From the IMG/VR virus record IMGVR_UViG_3300036790_000500, positions 43,054-107,053 of that record: a DNA stretch of 64,000 nucleotides. The stretch is one strand, 5' to 3'. The notes below the pieces were generated by a model. It made no database searches. It saw nothing but the letters and a program-made list of their open reading frames with translations, and was not told where the DNA came from. Made by a program: the position numbers and the translations under genes. Origin of the DNA: a virus. Below are positions 7,703 through 16,595 of the stretch, piece after piece (position 1 is the stretch's first letter; each line of letters starts with the position of its first letter).

Positions 7703-8377
7703 ATGCCAATGTACTTCGGCCCCGAGGTCGACGCCAAGATATCGGAATACGTCAAGGAGACTGACGTCCCCACGAAGAACAAGATTTTCGAAGACAGCAT
7801 CCGACCGGCGCTGCTCAAACTAATCGAGAGTCAACTCTACATGTACGGGTTCTATAAGATTGATGACCCGGACATGCTCAAGAACGAGTGCCTGTCAAAC
7901 CTATACGAGATTCTTCCCAAGTTCGACCCAAACAAGGGCAAGAAGGCCTTCTCGTACTTCAATGTCGTCGTCAAGAACTGGTTCATCTGGAAGATTCGCG
8001 ACAAGAACAAGCGGCTAAGGCAGCAGTCTGAGAACTTCTACGGCATCGACCACGACGTCGTCCGCAACGACCCATCGCTGATATCCGCCTCACACGAGGA
8101 TAACATCGTAGATGCGGAGTTCCTGCTCTCTCTTCATCGGGACATGGACAAGTGGCGACCGCTCCTTCAGAAGGACCAGGAACGAAAGGTCCTGGATGCC
8201 ATTCGGTTTCTCCTTCAGAATCCAGACCTGGTGACTATCTTTAACAAGAAGGCCGTCTTCTTTTACATTCGTGAAATCACGGGGTTGACCATGAAGCAGG
8301 TCAACCATAACATGAATAGATTGAGGGCCTTATACTCGGAGTTCCGAGAGAGGTTCCACAGTGGGGAAGAAGAGTGA
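7703..8377 (+). CDS. gp55: gp55-like sigma factor for late transcription
   Basis: A 224-residue divergent sigma-70-family protein of the T4 gp55 type. NECLSNLYEILPKFDPNKGKKAFSYFNVVVKNWFIWKIRDKNKR corresponds to sigma region 2 (core binding and -10 recognition): the FDPxKGxxAFxYF pattern and the aromatic/basic stretch are typical. The C-terminal half (DKWRPLLQKDQERKVLDAIRFLL...) is helical and has no sigma-4-like -35-binding domain, as in gp55. It would recruit host RNA polymerase core to late promoters of the head and tail genes. A good Shine-Dalgarno (GAGGTGA) precedes ATG 7703. Candidate target sites are listed as the promoter-motif features. Confidence 0.82.
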   Translation: MPMYFGPEVDAKISEYVKETDVPTKNKIFEDSIRPALLKLIESQLYMYGFYKIDDPDMLKNECLSNLYEILPKFDPNKGKKAFSYFNVVVKNWFIWKIRDKNKRLRQQSENFYGIDHDVVRNDPSLISASHEDNIVDAEFLLSLHRDMDKWRPLLQKDQERKVLDAIRFLLQNPDLVTIFNKKAVFFYIREITGLTMKQVNHNMNRLRALYSEFRERFHSGEEE

Positions 8378-8675
8378 AAAGGACTTGCTTGCAGAGAAGG
8401 TCGCCAAGGTCCTCGCCGATGCAGGCGACGACCGCGACCGAATCTCAAAGTTTCTCGACGACCTAATCAACTCGGTCTCGGGAACCGAGGTCATTGGCAT
8501 CGCGGAGTACGTCTCTAAGATTGCTGACGCTCTGACACGGCAAAACCAACTCCGCGTGGCCGCCCTCAAGGTGGAGCAGAAGGCCGGCGCGGCTGTATCT
8601 GATGATGACTCCGATGACATCGCTGGCGAGATTGGTCTGCCGTTCGAGCAGGAACTCGATGAGAGTTCGAACTGA
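8361..8675 (+). CDS. Small acidic protein of unknown function
   Basis: 104 residues from GTG 8361, which overlaps the end of the sigma gene. The protein is helical, begins basic (GKKSEKDLLAEKVAKVL) and ends acidic (SDDDSDDIAGEIGLPFEQELDESS). Its size and position after gp55 would suit a late co-activator such as gp33, but no gp33-specific motif can be seen, so no function is assigned. It ends in a TGATG overlap with the next small gene. Confidence 0.55.
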   Translation: MGKKSEKDLLAEKVAKVLADAGDDRDRISKFLDDLINSVSGTEVIGIAEYVSKIADALTRQNQLRVAALKVEQKAGAAVSDDDSDDIAGEIGLPFEQELDESSN

Positions 8676-8833
8676 TGGTGGACCGCTCCCGCGTCGATAG
8701 GTTGCAGAAGATTGCCATCGAGATGGACGAGATTGTCCGTGAGATAGGTCCGAAATGGATTAAGTTGGCTCACCTTCGTAAGGAGAGCCAATCGATAATG
8801 GAGGAGTTGAGGGACGATGCCGAAAAGTTTTGA
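8675..8833 (+). CDS. 52-residue helical microprotein
   Basis: ATG 8675 sits in a TGATG overlap with the preceding gene, and the ORF ends 17 bases inside the hub gene, so its stop is probably coupled to the next start. The product is almost entirely helical with heptad-like hydrophobics (RLQKIAIEMDEIVREIG, LAHLRKESQSIMEELRDD). It could be a short coiled-coil chaperone or assembly factor for the baseplate hub protein that follows. This is inference only. Confidence 0.5.
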   Translation: MVDRSRVDRLQKIAIEMDEIVREIGPKWIKLAHLRKESQSIMEELRDDAEKF

Positions 8834-9416
8834 TTGGTATCGTCGGCCCGAACTCATCATCGCGGACCTGGTGCAGCGCGCCGGTCGCGGCGAACTCGAG
8901 GGTCGTCGGCAGTATTATCGTGCCGTCGTACTCGCGGTGGACCTTGAGGGAGGACTGCTTCAGAACAAGGGCGGCTCCGGTTCAATCACTGTGAAGCGCT
9001 CCGACGGGTCCTCCCAGACGTATAGCGCCGCTCCAGGGCTCGAGAACCCACGCGGTTCCGTGAAGGCCCGGATTCTAACTGATGGGTTCGACCGCCTCAT
9101 CACGGACGATGAGACTCGGGTCTTCTGGCCCATGTTTCCCACCGACCAGTTGGGCGTTCCCGTGGCTCCCGGTGAACACGTCTACGTGACCTTCGAAGGG
9201 AAGGGGACTGAGCACGGCCTCTGGCTCTCGCGGGTGTCTGGACAGGACTCCGCAGGCAGTTTTCAAGGCGTCGATTCGTACACGGCCCCCTCTGCGCAAC
9301 AGAGCGCGATGGACAACTTCGAACCGAATGACCCAGAGTACCAGCGAACGGACGCGTCGGCCGGCATGGCCCCAGGGGTGAGTGCCATGCGGTTCTTCGA
9401 CGGCGGAGACGACTAA
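8817..9416 (+). CDS. Baseplate hub OB-fold protein (gp5 N-domain-like)
   Basis: A 199-residue protein. The stretch VFWPMFPTDQLGVPVAPGEHVYVTFEGKGTEHGLWLSR fits the OB-fold domain of gp5/gpV-type hub proteins, where PGExVxVxFEG...HGxW is the recurrent pattern. The N-terminal RRQYYRAVVLAVDLEGGLL strand pair fits the same beta barrel. No lysozyme domain is present, unlike T4 gp5. It is followed at once by a spike-like protein and gp25, the usual hub-spike-wedge order. The ATG is 17 bases before the end of the upstream ORF. Confidence 0.62.
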   Translation: MPKSFDWYRRPELIIADLVQRAGRGELEGRRQYYRAVVLAVDLEGGLLQNKGGSGSITVKRSDGSSQTYSAAPGLENPRGSVKARILTDGFDRLITDDETRVFWPMFPTDQLGVPVAPGEHVYVTFEGKGTEHGLWLSRVSGQDSAGSFQGVDSYTAPSAQQSAMDNFEPNDPEYQRTDASAGMAPGVSAMRFFDGGDD

Positions 9417-9994
9417 TGGGACAGGACATGGTCTACGAGGTCGTTCCGAGGCTGCAACGTCGAGTGGGTGACGCGGTCCTGGCCAACCAGAACAATGCGA
9501 CTATTCTTCTCGGTCGTGACCGCCCGGGAGGCGTCGACAGCGGCTACGGCAGCGGTCCTGGAGCGGGGGCCGTTCATGCGATTGCGGGACGAGCGAACGC
9601 CGATGACCCCTCCATCGCTGACGATTCCGTCACGCTTTATCTGTCTGCGAAGTCAGACCCGGACGACAACTCAGGAACGACCTCCGTGGGAACCGCGGTT
9701 AAGGGCGTGCCCACGGCCGTCCTGCGGGCTGACTGCGTCCGCATCGTGCCGCGCCGCGACTTCAAACTCTCAGTCGGCTCAGCATACCTCATCATGCAGA
9801 GCGACGGTACGGTCGTGATTGAGGGAAACGTTTCACTCGGAGTGGGTGCCGCCCAGCGGCTCATCCGCGGCGACCTCTTCAACCTAGCGTTCGCGGCCCA
9901 CACCCACGTGTCCGCGGCCCCAGGAAACCCGACTTCGCCACCGACAGCCCCCCTTCCGGACTCCCTCTTCAGTTCTAAAGTCCTGGTCTTCTAA
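9416..9994 (+). CDS. Baseplate spike-like protein
   Basis: 192 residues starting in a TAATG overlap. DFKLSVGSAYLIMQSDGTVVIEGNVSLGVGAAQRLIRGD has the short alternating beta repeats of gpV/gp5-type triple-stranded spikes. The C-terminus (AFAAHTHVSAAPGNPTSPP...) has the HTH-plus-Gly/Pro end commonly seen in baseplate spike and assembly proteins. The middle is Gly/Asp rich. It probably forms the membrane-piercing spike on the hub encoded just upstream. No PAAR protein is seen in the window. Confidence 0.6.
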   Translation: MGQDMVYEVVPRLQRRVGDAVLANQNNATILLGRDRPGGVDSGYGSGPGAGAVHAIAGRANADDPSIADDSVTLYLSAKSDPDDNSGTTSVGTAVKGVPTAVLRADCVRIVPRRDFKLSVGSAYLIMQSDGTVVIEGNVSLGVGAAQRLIRGDLFNLAFAAHTHVSAAPGNPTSPPTAPLPDSLFSSKVLVF

Positions 9995-10005
9995 GGCAGT
10001 AGAGC

Positions 10006-10026
10006 CGCCTCGGCTTTGCTGAGGCG
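10006..10026 (+). terminator. Hairpin upstream of the gp25 gene
   Basis: A 9-bp stem (one G-T pair) with a TTT loop lies between the spike and gp25 genes. No T-run follows, so factor-independent termination would be weak. Four bases after the 3' arm the candidate late-promoter motif begins, the same arrangement as near 52,299, 55,907 and 61,331. Confidence 0.45.
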
Positions 10027-10029
10027 CCG

Positions 10030-10039
10030 CTACCTATAG
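10030..10039 (+). promoter_or_regulatory. Candidate late promoter motif (CTACCTATAG)
   Basis: One of seven intergenic matches to a loose cTAYTTAtcc pattern. It lies 14 bases before the gp25 ATG, with no Shine-Dalgarno between, so a transcript starting here would be nearly leaderless. The assignment is by pattern recurrence only. Confidence 0.35.
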
Positions 10040-10043
10040 CCTG

Positions 10044-10430
10044 ATGAGTTACGGAGTTTCCTTTCCGCTCGCCTATGCGACCGGTTCGGTCGGTTACCTA
10101 GAGCCAACAAACGACATCGTTTCGGCCCTTCAGTCGAACGTCCGTTGCCTCCTCCTCACCAACTGGGGAGAGCGCGTCATGCACGCGGACATGGGTGGCA
10201 ACTTCCGCGGCTTTCTGTTCGAACCGATGACGAACACCCTGCGCGCCGCCGTCGCCGCTCGGGTCAAGCAGCAACTATCCAAGTGGCTGCCGTTCCTTAC
10301 CCTGACAGGCCTCACCGTCACGTTCTCCTCTGAGGACGCCTCGATTTCCGACCCTGGGTTTCGCGTCGAGATGGCAATGTCGTACGGCAACGTGCCCGTC
10401 AACCTCTCCCTGCTCTATCCGCCCTCCTGA
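10044..10430 (+). CDS. gp25: Baseplate wedge protein gp25 (GPW/gp25 family)
   Basis: A 128-residue protein of the GPW/gp25 family. NDIVSALQSNVRCLLLTNWGERVMHADMGGNFRGFLFEP is the family core: the inner-wedge helix plus the WGERxM...G...FEP signature. GFRVEMAMSYGNVPVNLSLLYP is the closing beta sheet. gp25 initiates sheath polymerisation at the baseplate and forms the wedge core with gp6. The gp6 gene follows 8 bases downstream. Length matches T4 gp25 (132). Confidence 0.88.
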   Translation: MSYGVSFPLAYATGSVGYLEPTNDIVSALQSNVRCLLLTNWGERVMHADMGGNFRGFLFEPMTNTLRAAVAARVKQQLSKWLPFLTLTGLTVTFSSEDASISDPGFRVEMAMSYGNVPVNLSLLYPPS

Positions 10431-10438
10431 GGTCACCG

Positions 10439-12274
10439 ATGGCAAGCACTCCCGCACCGCCGAACGTCTATAAGCAGCGCATCGTCAGCCTCCTCAACCG
10501 TGACTTCCGCTCGTTCAAGCGGGACCTCCTCACGTACAGTTCGGCCTATGCCACGGCGTCCTTCTCGGACTACAACGAGTCCTCGCCAGGCATGTCCTTT
10601 CTGGAGATGGGTGCGTACATCGGCGACGGTCTGAGTTACATGCTCGACCAGGCGTTCAATGAGGGCACCGACGCCGCGACGCAGATGAAGAACGTCCAGG
10701 CCAACGCTAAGATGCGCGGCTATCGACCGCTCGGCAAGCGTCCCTCGGTCGGTCAACTTGCCTGGGCCGTCGAGGTTCCGGCCACCGTCGACAACACGGG
10801 GGCCGTGGTTCCCGACGACAGTTACACGCCGGCGCTTCTCAAGGGCTCACAAGCCATATCCCAGAATGGAACGCCGTTCGAGACCCTTGCTGACGTCTAC
10901 TTCACCGCTTCACTCGGGAGAATGGTGACCGGTTCGGCCTTTGACCCGACCACCGGTGTGCCGACCTCGTTCGCAATTCAATGCACAGTGGACGTGGTGG
11001 CCGGCAAGACCGTCACTGACTCCGTTGCAGTCACCGACTTTCAGCAGTTCCGGCGCATCGACCTCGGACAGACGGACGTCATTGAGGTGATTGACGTCTT
11101 CGACAGCCAGGGCAACGAGTGGTACGAGGTCGACTACCTCGCGCAGGACTGGGTCTTCGTCGCTGAGACGAACACCAACGATGACTCCGACACCGTTCCG
11201 TACGTAATGAAACTCCAGACGGCGCCGTATCGCTTCGTCATCGACCGCGACATCACGACGGGCGTCTCCACGTTGGTGTTTGGGTCCGGAGACGGTCTGA
11301 ACTTCGACGATGAGTTGGTCCCGAACGTGGGGTCATATGCCTTGCCGCTGGCTGGGAGACAGACCTATAGCACCTTCTCCATAGACCCCCAGAACTTCCT
11401 GCGAACGAGAAGCCTGGGGCTCTCACCGCACAACACGACCCTGACGATAAACTACCGCGTCGGCGGCGGCTCGGCCACCAACGTCCCCGCTCGTTCCGTG
11501 CGTCAGGCCTCGAACGCCGTCCTGTCGTTCCCGAGTACGAACCTGAACACCACCACACTCGGTGCAGTAGAGGGTTCAATCGGGTGCCTCAACCTCGCGT
11601 CCATGACGGGCGGCGGTGAGTCCGAGACCATTCGAGAAATCAAGGCCAATGCCGCGGCCTTCTTCGCTGCCCAGAACAGAATCGTGACCCGCGAGGACAT
11701 CATCGCGCGAGCCTACTCGATTCCGGCCCCGTTCGGCATGCCGGCCCGTGTCTATGCAAAGCCGAGCCTGAGCGGCCGGTATGCGTTCGACCTGCACATG
11801 CTCTCGTACGACAGCACCGGAAACCTGGTCGTGGCCACGCCGACCCTGAAGTCGAACATGGCCACCTACCTCAGTAAGTTCAAAATGCTGACGGACGGAA
11901 TCAACATCCTTGACGCGGACATCCTAGACCTGCGGGTCTACTTCGGCGTGACGGTCACGGCGGGCTCGAACGCCTCCCAGGTGCTCTTGAACTGCACGAA
12001 CGCCTTGACCAGTTACTTCGCTCAGGGAAACCTCCAGATAGGTCAGCCGATTGTCGTGTCTAACGTCGTCGCCGTCCTCGACGGCCAGACCGGCGTCCAG
12101 GCGGTGACCGACGTCTCGTTCACGAACGTCTACGGCATCACCGATGGGCTCCAGTACTCGGACGACCGCTTTAACATCTCCCAAAACCTGCAGAACGGCA
12201 TGCTGGTCTGTCCCCCTGAGGCGACCTTCCAGGTCAAGTTTCCCACGAAGGACATAGTCGGGAGCGCTTCGTGA
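10439..12274 (+). CDS. gp6: Baseplate wedge protein gp6-like (J-like)
   Basis: A 611-residue protein with the gp6/gpJ architecture. The N-terminal FKRDLLTYSSAYATASFSDYNESSPGMSFLEMGAYIGDGLSYMLDQAFNE corresponds to the helical gp6 region, and EIKANAAAFFAAQNRIVTREDIIARA is the diagnostic core of Baseplate_J proteins (N...f..Q.RavT..Dy...). The middle is beta-rich. Two gp6 copies and one gp25 form the wedge ring that controls contraction. T4 gp6 is 660 residues. It ends with GTGA overlapping the next gene. Confidence 0.85.
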   Translation: MASTPAPPNVYKQRIVSLLNRDFRSFKRDLLTYSSAYATASFSDYNESSPGMSFLEMGAYIGDGLSYMLDQAFNEGTDAATQMKNVQANAKMRGYRPLGKRPSVGQLAWAVEVPATVDNTGAVVPDDSYTPALLKGSQAISQNGTPFETLADVYFTASLGRMVTGSAFDPTTGVPTSFAIQCTVDVVAGKTVTDSVAVTDFQQFRRIDLGQTDVIEVIDVFDSQGNEWYEVDYLAQDWVFVAETNTNDDSDTVPYVMKLQTAPYRFVIDRDITTGVSTLVFGSGDGLNFDDELVPNVGSYALPLAGRQTYSTFSIDPQNFLRTRSLGLSPHNTTLTINYRVGGGSATNVPARSVRQASNAVLSFPSTNLNTTTLGAVEGSIGCLNLASMTGGGESETIREIKANAAAFFAAQNRIVTREDIIARAYSIPAPFGMPARVYAKPSLSGRYAFDLHMLSYDSTGNLVVATPTLKSNMATYLSKFKMLTDGINILDADILDLRVYFGVTVTAGSNASQVLLNCTNALTSYFAQGNLQIGQPIVVSNVVAVLDGQTGVQAVTDVSFTNVYGITDGLQYSDDRFNISQNLQNGMLVCPPEATFQVKFPTKDIVGSAS

Positions 12275-13632
12275 TTTACAGAATTTATCCAACGGCCGAC
12301 ACGTTCCTAACGGACAACTACGTCTACCCGAACTACACCCCGATGACCGGCGCGAACGTGGGTGCCGCTCCTGAGTTGCAGGTCTTCAAGCGAGCGGGGG
12401 TTTCGGGCGCGGTCGGTTCAATCGGTTCATCGAGCCTCGGTCGAATCCTGATGCAGTTCGACCTAACCCAGTTTTGTTCATTGACCGGTTCCGGCGACCT
12501 CCCCTCGAACGGCACGTTCACGCTGCAACTGAACCACAAGACGACCGGCGGCCGCCGTCCCACGAGTTTTGACCTCGTCGTGAGTCCGGTCCAGGCTCCA
12601 TGGGACGAGGGCTCGGGCCAGGACGTTGAGCAACTCCAAGACGCAGGCTGGGCGAACTGGACGATGCGTGATTCCCAGAACTACTGGGGCACGCCGGGCG
12701 GCGACTTCTGGACCGACATCACCGCCTCCCAGCACTTCGATACGGGCCTTGAAGACCTCAGCGTCGATGTCACCTCGATGGTTGGAGACTGGCTGGGGAG
12801 CGAGTTCGCCAACTACGGCTTCGGGATTATGCTTACCTCGTCCATTGAGTCGAACTCGGTGTACATCGACTACTACAAGAAGGTCTTCTATGCGCGTGAA
12901 ACGCAATACCAGGACCGCGCCCCATATCTCGAGTATCGAGCCAATGACTTCACTCATGACGACCGTGTGAACGCGCAGTGGGGCCAACCGGTCACCCTGT
13001 ACCTGTATAACGTCATCGGCGGCGTCTTTGCAGACATCCCGCAGCCGATTCTGATGTCCGTCTCGGACGCCTCTGGAACCCTAACGAGCGTCACCGCAAG
13101 CCGCGGACTCGTTCCCGGGGTGTATAGCGCCTCCTTCGTGTTGCCCACTGGCTCCTATAGCGGCTCTGTCTTCTATGACTTATGGGGTAGCGGTTCGTAC
13201 GCCTATTCCACTGGAACGTTCTCCCTCGTGGGTGGACTGCCCATCAACTCGATTCAACGCCCGCAACTCACGGCTCGGGTCCGGAACCTCCAAGACGAGT
13301 ACTCCTGTGAGGACTCGCCTGTCTTGGAGGTGTTCTTTCGGAAGCGTCCATTGACGGTCCAGGTCGTGCAGACGGCCTCGCTCAGTCCAACTCCGTACAT
13401 CGTGGAGCACGGCTACTGGGCCATTGAGAACGACAGCACCGGCCAACGGGTGATTCCGTTCGGGACCGGTTCGCTCCAAGAGACGCGCCTCTCGTACGGG
13501 GCTGACGGCAACCAGTTTCGGCTCTTCATGTCAAACCTGCACGCAGGCAACGCCTACCGGGTCCTCTTCCTCGTGAACGACAACGGGGCCCAGCAGGTCA
13601 TTGACAATCAGATTCTCTTCAAAGTCGTGTGA
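12271..13632 (+). CDS. Baseplate-associated beta-rich protein with DNRLRE-like N-domain
   Basis: 453 residues from GTG 12271. The N-terminal 230 residues (IYRIYPTADTFLTDNYV, SLGRILMQFDL, VDVTSMVGDWL, NYGFGIMLTSS, APYLEYRAND) follow the DNRLRE/CBM96-like jelly-roll plan seen in surface proteins. The rest looks like Ig-like beta sandwich. The carbohydrate-binding-type fold and position directly after gp6 suggest a wedge-mounted adhesin or a gp53/gp8 functional replacement. Which role applies cannot be told. Confidence 0.5.
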   Translation: MIYRIYPTADTFLTDNYVYPNYTPMTGANVGAAPELQVFKRAGVSGAVGSIGSSSLGRILMQFDLTQFCSLTGSGDLPSNGTFTLQLNHKTTGGRRPTSFDLVVSPVQAPWDEGSGQDVEQLQDAGWANWTMRDSQNYWGTPGGDFWTDITASQHFDTGLEDLSVDVTSMVGDWLGSEFANYGFGIMLTSSIESNSVYIDYYKKVFYARETQYQDRAPYLEYRANDFTHDDRVNAQWGQPVTLYLYNVIGGVFADIPQPILMSVSDASGTLTSVTASRGLVPGVYSASFVLPTGSYSGSVFYDLWGSGSYAYSTGTFSLVGGLPINSIQRPQLTARVRNLQDEYSCEDSPVLEVFFRKRPLTVQVVQTASLSPTPYIVEHGYWAIENDSTGQRVIPFGTGSLQETRLSYGADGNQFRLFMSNLHAGNAYRVLFLVNDNGAQQVIDNQILFKVV

Positions 13633-13637
13633 GTTAA

Positions 13638-16562
13638 GTGACCGACATCTTTCAACTCTTTGATGGCACGATGGGCGCGGGTGCGGCCGCGTCCGTCTCT
13701 AATCAAAGCGCCGGTTCGTTCTCAAGTGTCACGACCGATAACGACCTCATCTCGACGCTGGCCTCCGGCAGCGACGCGGTGTCCCTGCTCGTCGATTACT
13801 CAGACTTCGCGAACTTCGTCACGTTCAACTCAGCCCAGAGTTACGTGACCGTGACGGCCGACCAGGTCGTCAATGAGTATCCGATGGGCGGCTCCGCCAA
13901 CGACCTGCAGGTCTTCATCAACTCGCTGGACGGGTACCAACAGTACTTTCTGACGAATTGGCCGTCATGGGCCGGTCACCTGCGGCTGAACCCCGCCGTC
14001 TCCGCGTCGTACGTCAGCATCTCTGACAACGGAGTCCAGGACGGCGTGGCCCGAACGGCCATGCTCAGTCCCGGTACCGGGTCAATCACCGTCCAGGCGT
14101 GGATTGATGTGCCGGTCCTGACCGGGAGCAGCGACGTGCAGGTGGTCTTTCAGAAGGCCGCTCCCGGTGGGACTGACGGCTATACCGCCTTCGTCTCCGG
14201 CTCAGCGGTCTACTTCCAGGTCTCGTCCGGCTCTACGCTGGCGACGGTCTCGGGTTCCCTATCGCTGATGCCGTCGTTCTTCTCGGCCGTCCTCGACCGC
14301 GGCTCTGCGACGGGTTCACTCTCGATGTACGTCGGTACCTCGGGCACGTACCCGGTCCGCACCGACTTCACGTCGGTGCTCCTCGGGTCTCGCTTCGACC
14401 TCGCGTCCGGCTCGTTCTACATCGGCTCCGGCTCAGTGGTGAGTAAGGTCGTGCGACCGTTCACGGGCTCGTTGGACGACGTCAGCGCATGGTTCATTCC
14501 GCGGGCCTGCCAGGACATCACCGGCTCGTACAACAGGAGAACGTTCGCGCAGTACGGACTAACGGGGCTTTGGCGTTTCAATGACGCATCACCGAGTACA
14601 CCGTCCGTCATCGGCGGAGTAATTCACGATTCGTCCGGTAACAGGCTGGACGGCCGAGTCCAGATGTACTTCTCGGGTTCCAGGGGCTCGGGGTCGCTGA
14701 CCAACGATTCGGTCGACCCAATTCTCTCGTTGGATGACCCGACCGTCGTGAGTTACGTCGTGAACGCGCAGGTCACCGGCGCTCTCTACGACCGAAATAA
14801 CCAGAGTTTAATCTTCAACCTCTTTCCGGACGCGTTCTCGAGCGTCGACCCCGCGTCACAAGCGGTGTTCGAGAGTTTTACGTTGATTCTGGCACGGCAC
14901 TACGACCGGCTCAAACTCTACATTACGCAACTGCCGAACCTTCGTCGGGTGAACTACGACGAGTTCGACCAGGCACCGGACGAACTGCTGGACCAGGTCG
15001 GCGACTTCATGGGTTGGAACCTCCAGGGCAGTTTCGTGACGACTGACGCCCTGAAGTACTTCCTCGGTCGAAACGTGACCCTTGGGCCCGAGGGCAACGC
15101 TCCGCTCGACACTCAACTCTTCGACATCAAGGCCCAGTTCTGGCGTCGAGTGCTGCAGAACCTGGTGTATCTGTACAAGACGAAGGGAACCCGAGAGGGC
15201 GTTGAGGCCCTGATGCGGGCCTATGGCGTCGATGATAACTTCGTTCGTCTGAAGGAGTACTCGAATCGAAACGAGCAGCAACTCGTTCTCAATCGAGTAG
15301 AAGCCGAGAAAAGCGTGTTCGCGCTTCAGGTCTCCGGGTCCGTGGCCGTCTCAGCGGCGGCGTTAAACTCCTCGCTTACGTCCGACCGCGGCGACTTCTC
15401 AATCGAGGCCCGCGTGCGGTTTCCTCTCCCGGATGATGACCTGATGCCGCCGACGCAACTGTCGGGGGTCATTGCGTCGCTCTCCTCTGGCTCATCGGCG
15501 GTCTCCGTCTGGTACAGCAAGCCCCTGGCCACGTCGCTCACCGGAAACATCTACGTCTCGAGTTCCGCGGGAGTTCTGCAACTCACGTCGGCGTCCGTGT
15601 TCGACGATAACTTCTACAACCTGAGCGTGGTTCGCGAACACGTCACCGGTACGATGACCCTCGACGCCCGGCGGTACTCGAACGGTGACTTGGTCTTCGT
15701 GACCAGTTCCGTGGCCGTGAGCGGGTCCGGAGCCTACCCCGGTTTCGTTCCGTACACGGGCTTCGCCGTCGGCTCCACGAACACGAACGGTGAGTTTTGG
15801 GTACAGGAGACCCGTGCTTGGTCATCCCATCTTCTGGCGGATGAGGTCGATGCGCATGCGCAACACTTTGAGAGTTACGGGCGCGACGAGAGCCATAGGA
15901 ACGACGACCTTCGAGTACACTGGCGGCTCGCCGACGGAGCATACGTCACCGCGACCGGAGCACTCACCGTTCTAGACTCGACTCCGTACGGCGTCAACGG
16001 CTCAGGCACGAACTTCGTCCCTAACACCCAGCCGTTCACGAAGTTCCTCGTCGACTACGCGTATATTCCGAGCGTCGATTGGAACGGGCAGAAGGTCAGA
16101 ATCTTCTCTGGCTCGACAATCGACCCGCAGGACGCCTGGCACGACGACCGGTTCGTGGCCCTCGAGTTCAACATGTACGACGCTCTAGACGAGGACATCT
16201 CTCATCTAATGACCTCGTATCAGGAGTTGAATAACGTGCTCGGTCTTCCGGTGAATCGGTATCGGGAGGAGTACGAGGGCCTGCAGCAGATGCGGGAGAC
16301 GTACTTCAAACGGCTCCAAGGCCAACTCAACTTTAGAGTATTTGTGGACATGCTGGACTTCTTCGACACGTCATTCGTCACGATTGTGCAGAGGATGCTG
16401 CCGGCCCGGGCCCTCTTCAAGGGTGATGAGTTGGTCGTAGAGAGCCACATGCTCGAGCGGCCCAAGTACCAGTATCAACTTCGACCCGTCCATGAGGGTC
16501 TGATTGACATCTCTGGGTCCATTTCGGTGACGGACCTCTATGATATCTACTGCTCACGATGA
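13638..16562 (+). CDS. Large baseplate wedge protein with two LamG-type domains
   Basis: 974 residues from GTG 13638. Residues about 140-310 and 560-740 are LamG/concanavalin-like sandwiches (SITVQAWIDVP... and DFSIEARVRFP...). Between them is a helical block (VFESFTLILARHYDRLKLYITQLPN, FDQAPDELLDQVGDFMGW, NLVYLYKTKGTREGVEALMRAYG) that resembles the tail protein I/gp7-type core joining wedge to fibres. The C-terminal 130 residues are helical. The combination suggests a gp7-like outer-wedge protein carrying carbohydrate-binding domains, so that host recognition is built into the wedge. Confidence 0.55.
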   Translation: MTDIFQLFDGTMGAGAAASVSNQSAGSFSSVTTDNDLISTLASGSDAVSLLVDYSDFANFVTFNSAQSYVTVTADQVVNEYPMGGSANDLQVFINSLDGYQQYFLTNWPSWAGHLRLNPAVSASYVSISDNGVQDGVARTAMLSPGTGSITVQAWIDVPVLTGSSDVQVVFQKAAPGGTDGYTAFVSGSAVYFQVSSGSTLATVSGSLSLMPSFFSAVLDRGSATGSLSMYVGTSGTYPVRTDFTSVLLGSRFDLASGSFYIGSGSVVSKVVRPFTGSLDDVSAWFIPRACQDITGSYNRRTFAQYGLTGLWRFNDASPSTPSVIGGVIHDSSGNRLDGRVQMYFSGSRGSGSLTNDSVDPILSLDDPTVVSYVVNAQVTGALYDRNNQSLIFNLFPDAFSSVDPASQAVFESFTLILARHYDRLKLYITQLPNLRRVNYDEFDQAPDELLDQVGDFMGWNLQGSFVTTDALKYFLGRNVTLGPEGNAPLDTQLFDIKAQFWRRVLQNLVYLYKTKGTREGVEALMRAYGVDDNFVRLKEYSNRNEQQLVLNRVEAEKSVFALQVSGSVAVSAAALNSSLTSDRGDFSIEARVRFPLPDDDLMPPTQLSGVIASLSSGSSAVSVWYSKPLATSLTGNIYVSSSAGVLQLTSASVFDDNFYNLSVVREHVTGTMTLDARRYSNGDLVFVTSSVAVSGSGAYPGFVPYTGFAVGSTNTNGEFWVQETRAWSSHLLADEVDAHAQHFESYGRDESHRNDDLRVHWRLADGAYVTATGALTVLDSTPYGVNGSGTNFVPNTQPFTKFLVDYAYIPSVDWNGQKVRIFSGSTIDPQDAWHDDRFVALEFNMYDALDEDISHLMTSYQELNNVLGLPVNRYREEYEGLQQMRETYFKRLQGQLNFRVFVDMLDFFDTSFVTIVQRMLPARALFKGDELVVESHMLERPKYQYQLRPVHEGLIDISGSISVTDLYDIYCSR

Positions 16563-16595
16563 TGTGGCCATGGGGGCCTAGGTAAAGAAACACAG

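Noticed and set aside
8361-8675. gp33 late co-activator candidate after the sigma gene
   Set aside because: Size and place fit, but no gp33-specific segment or clear clamp-binding tail could be seen.
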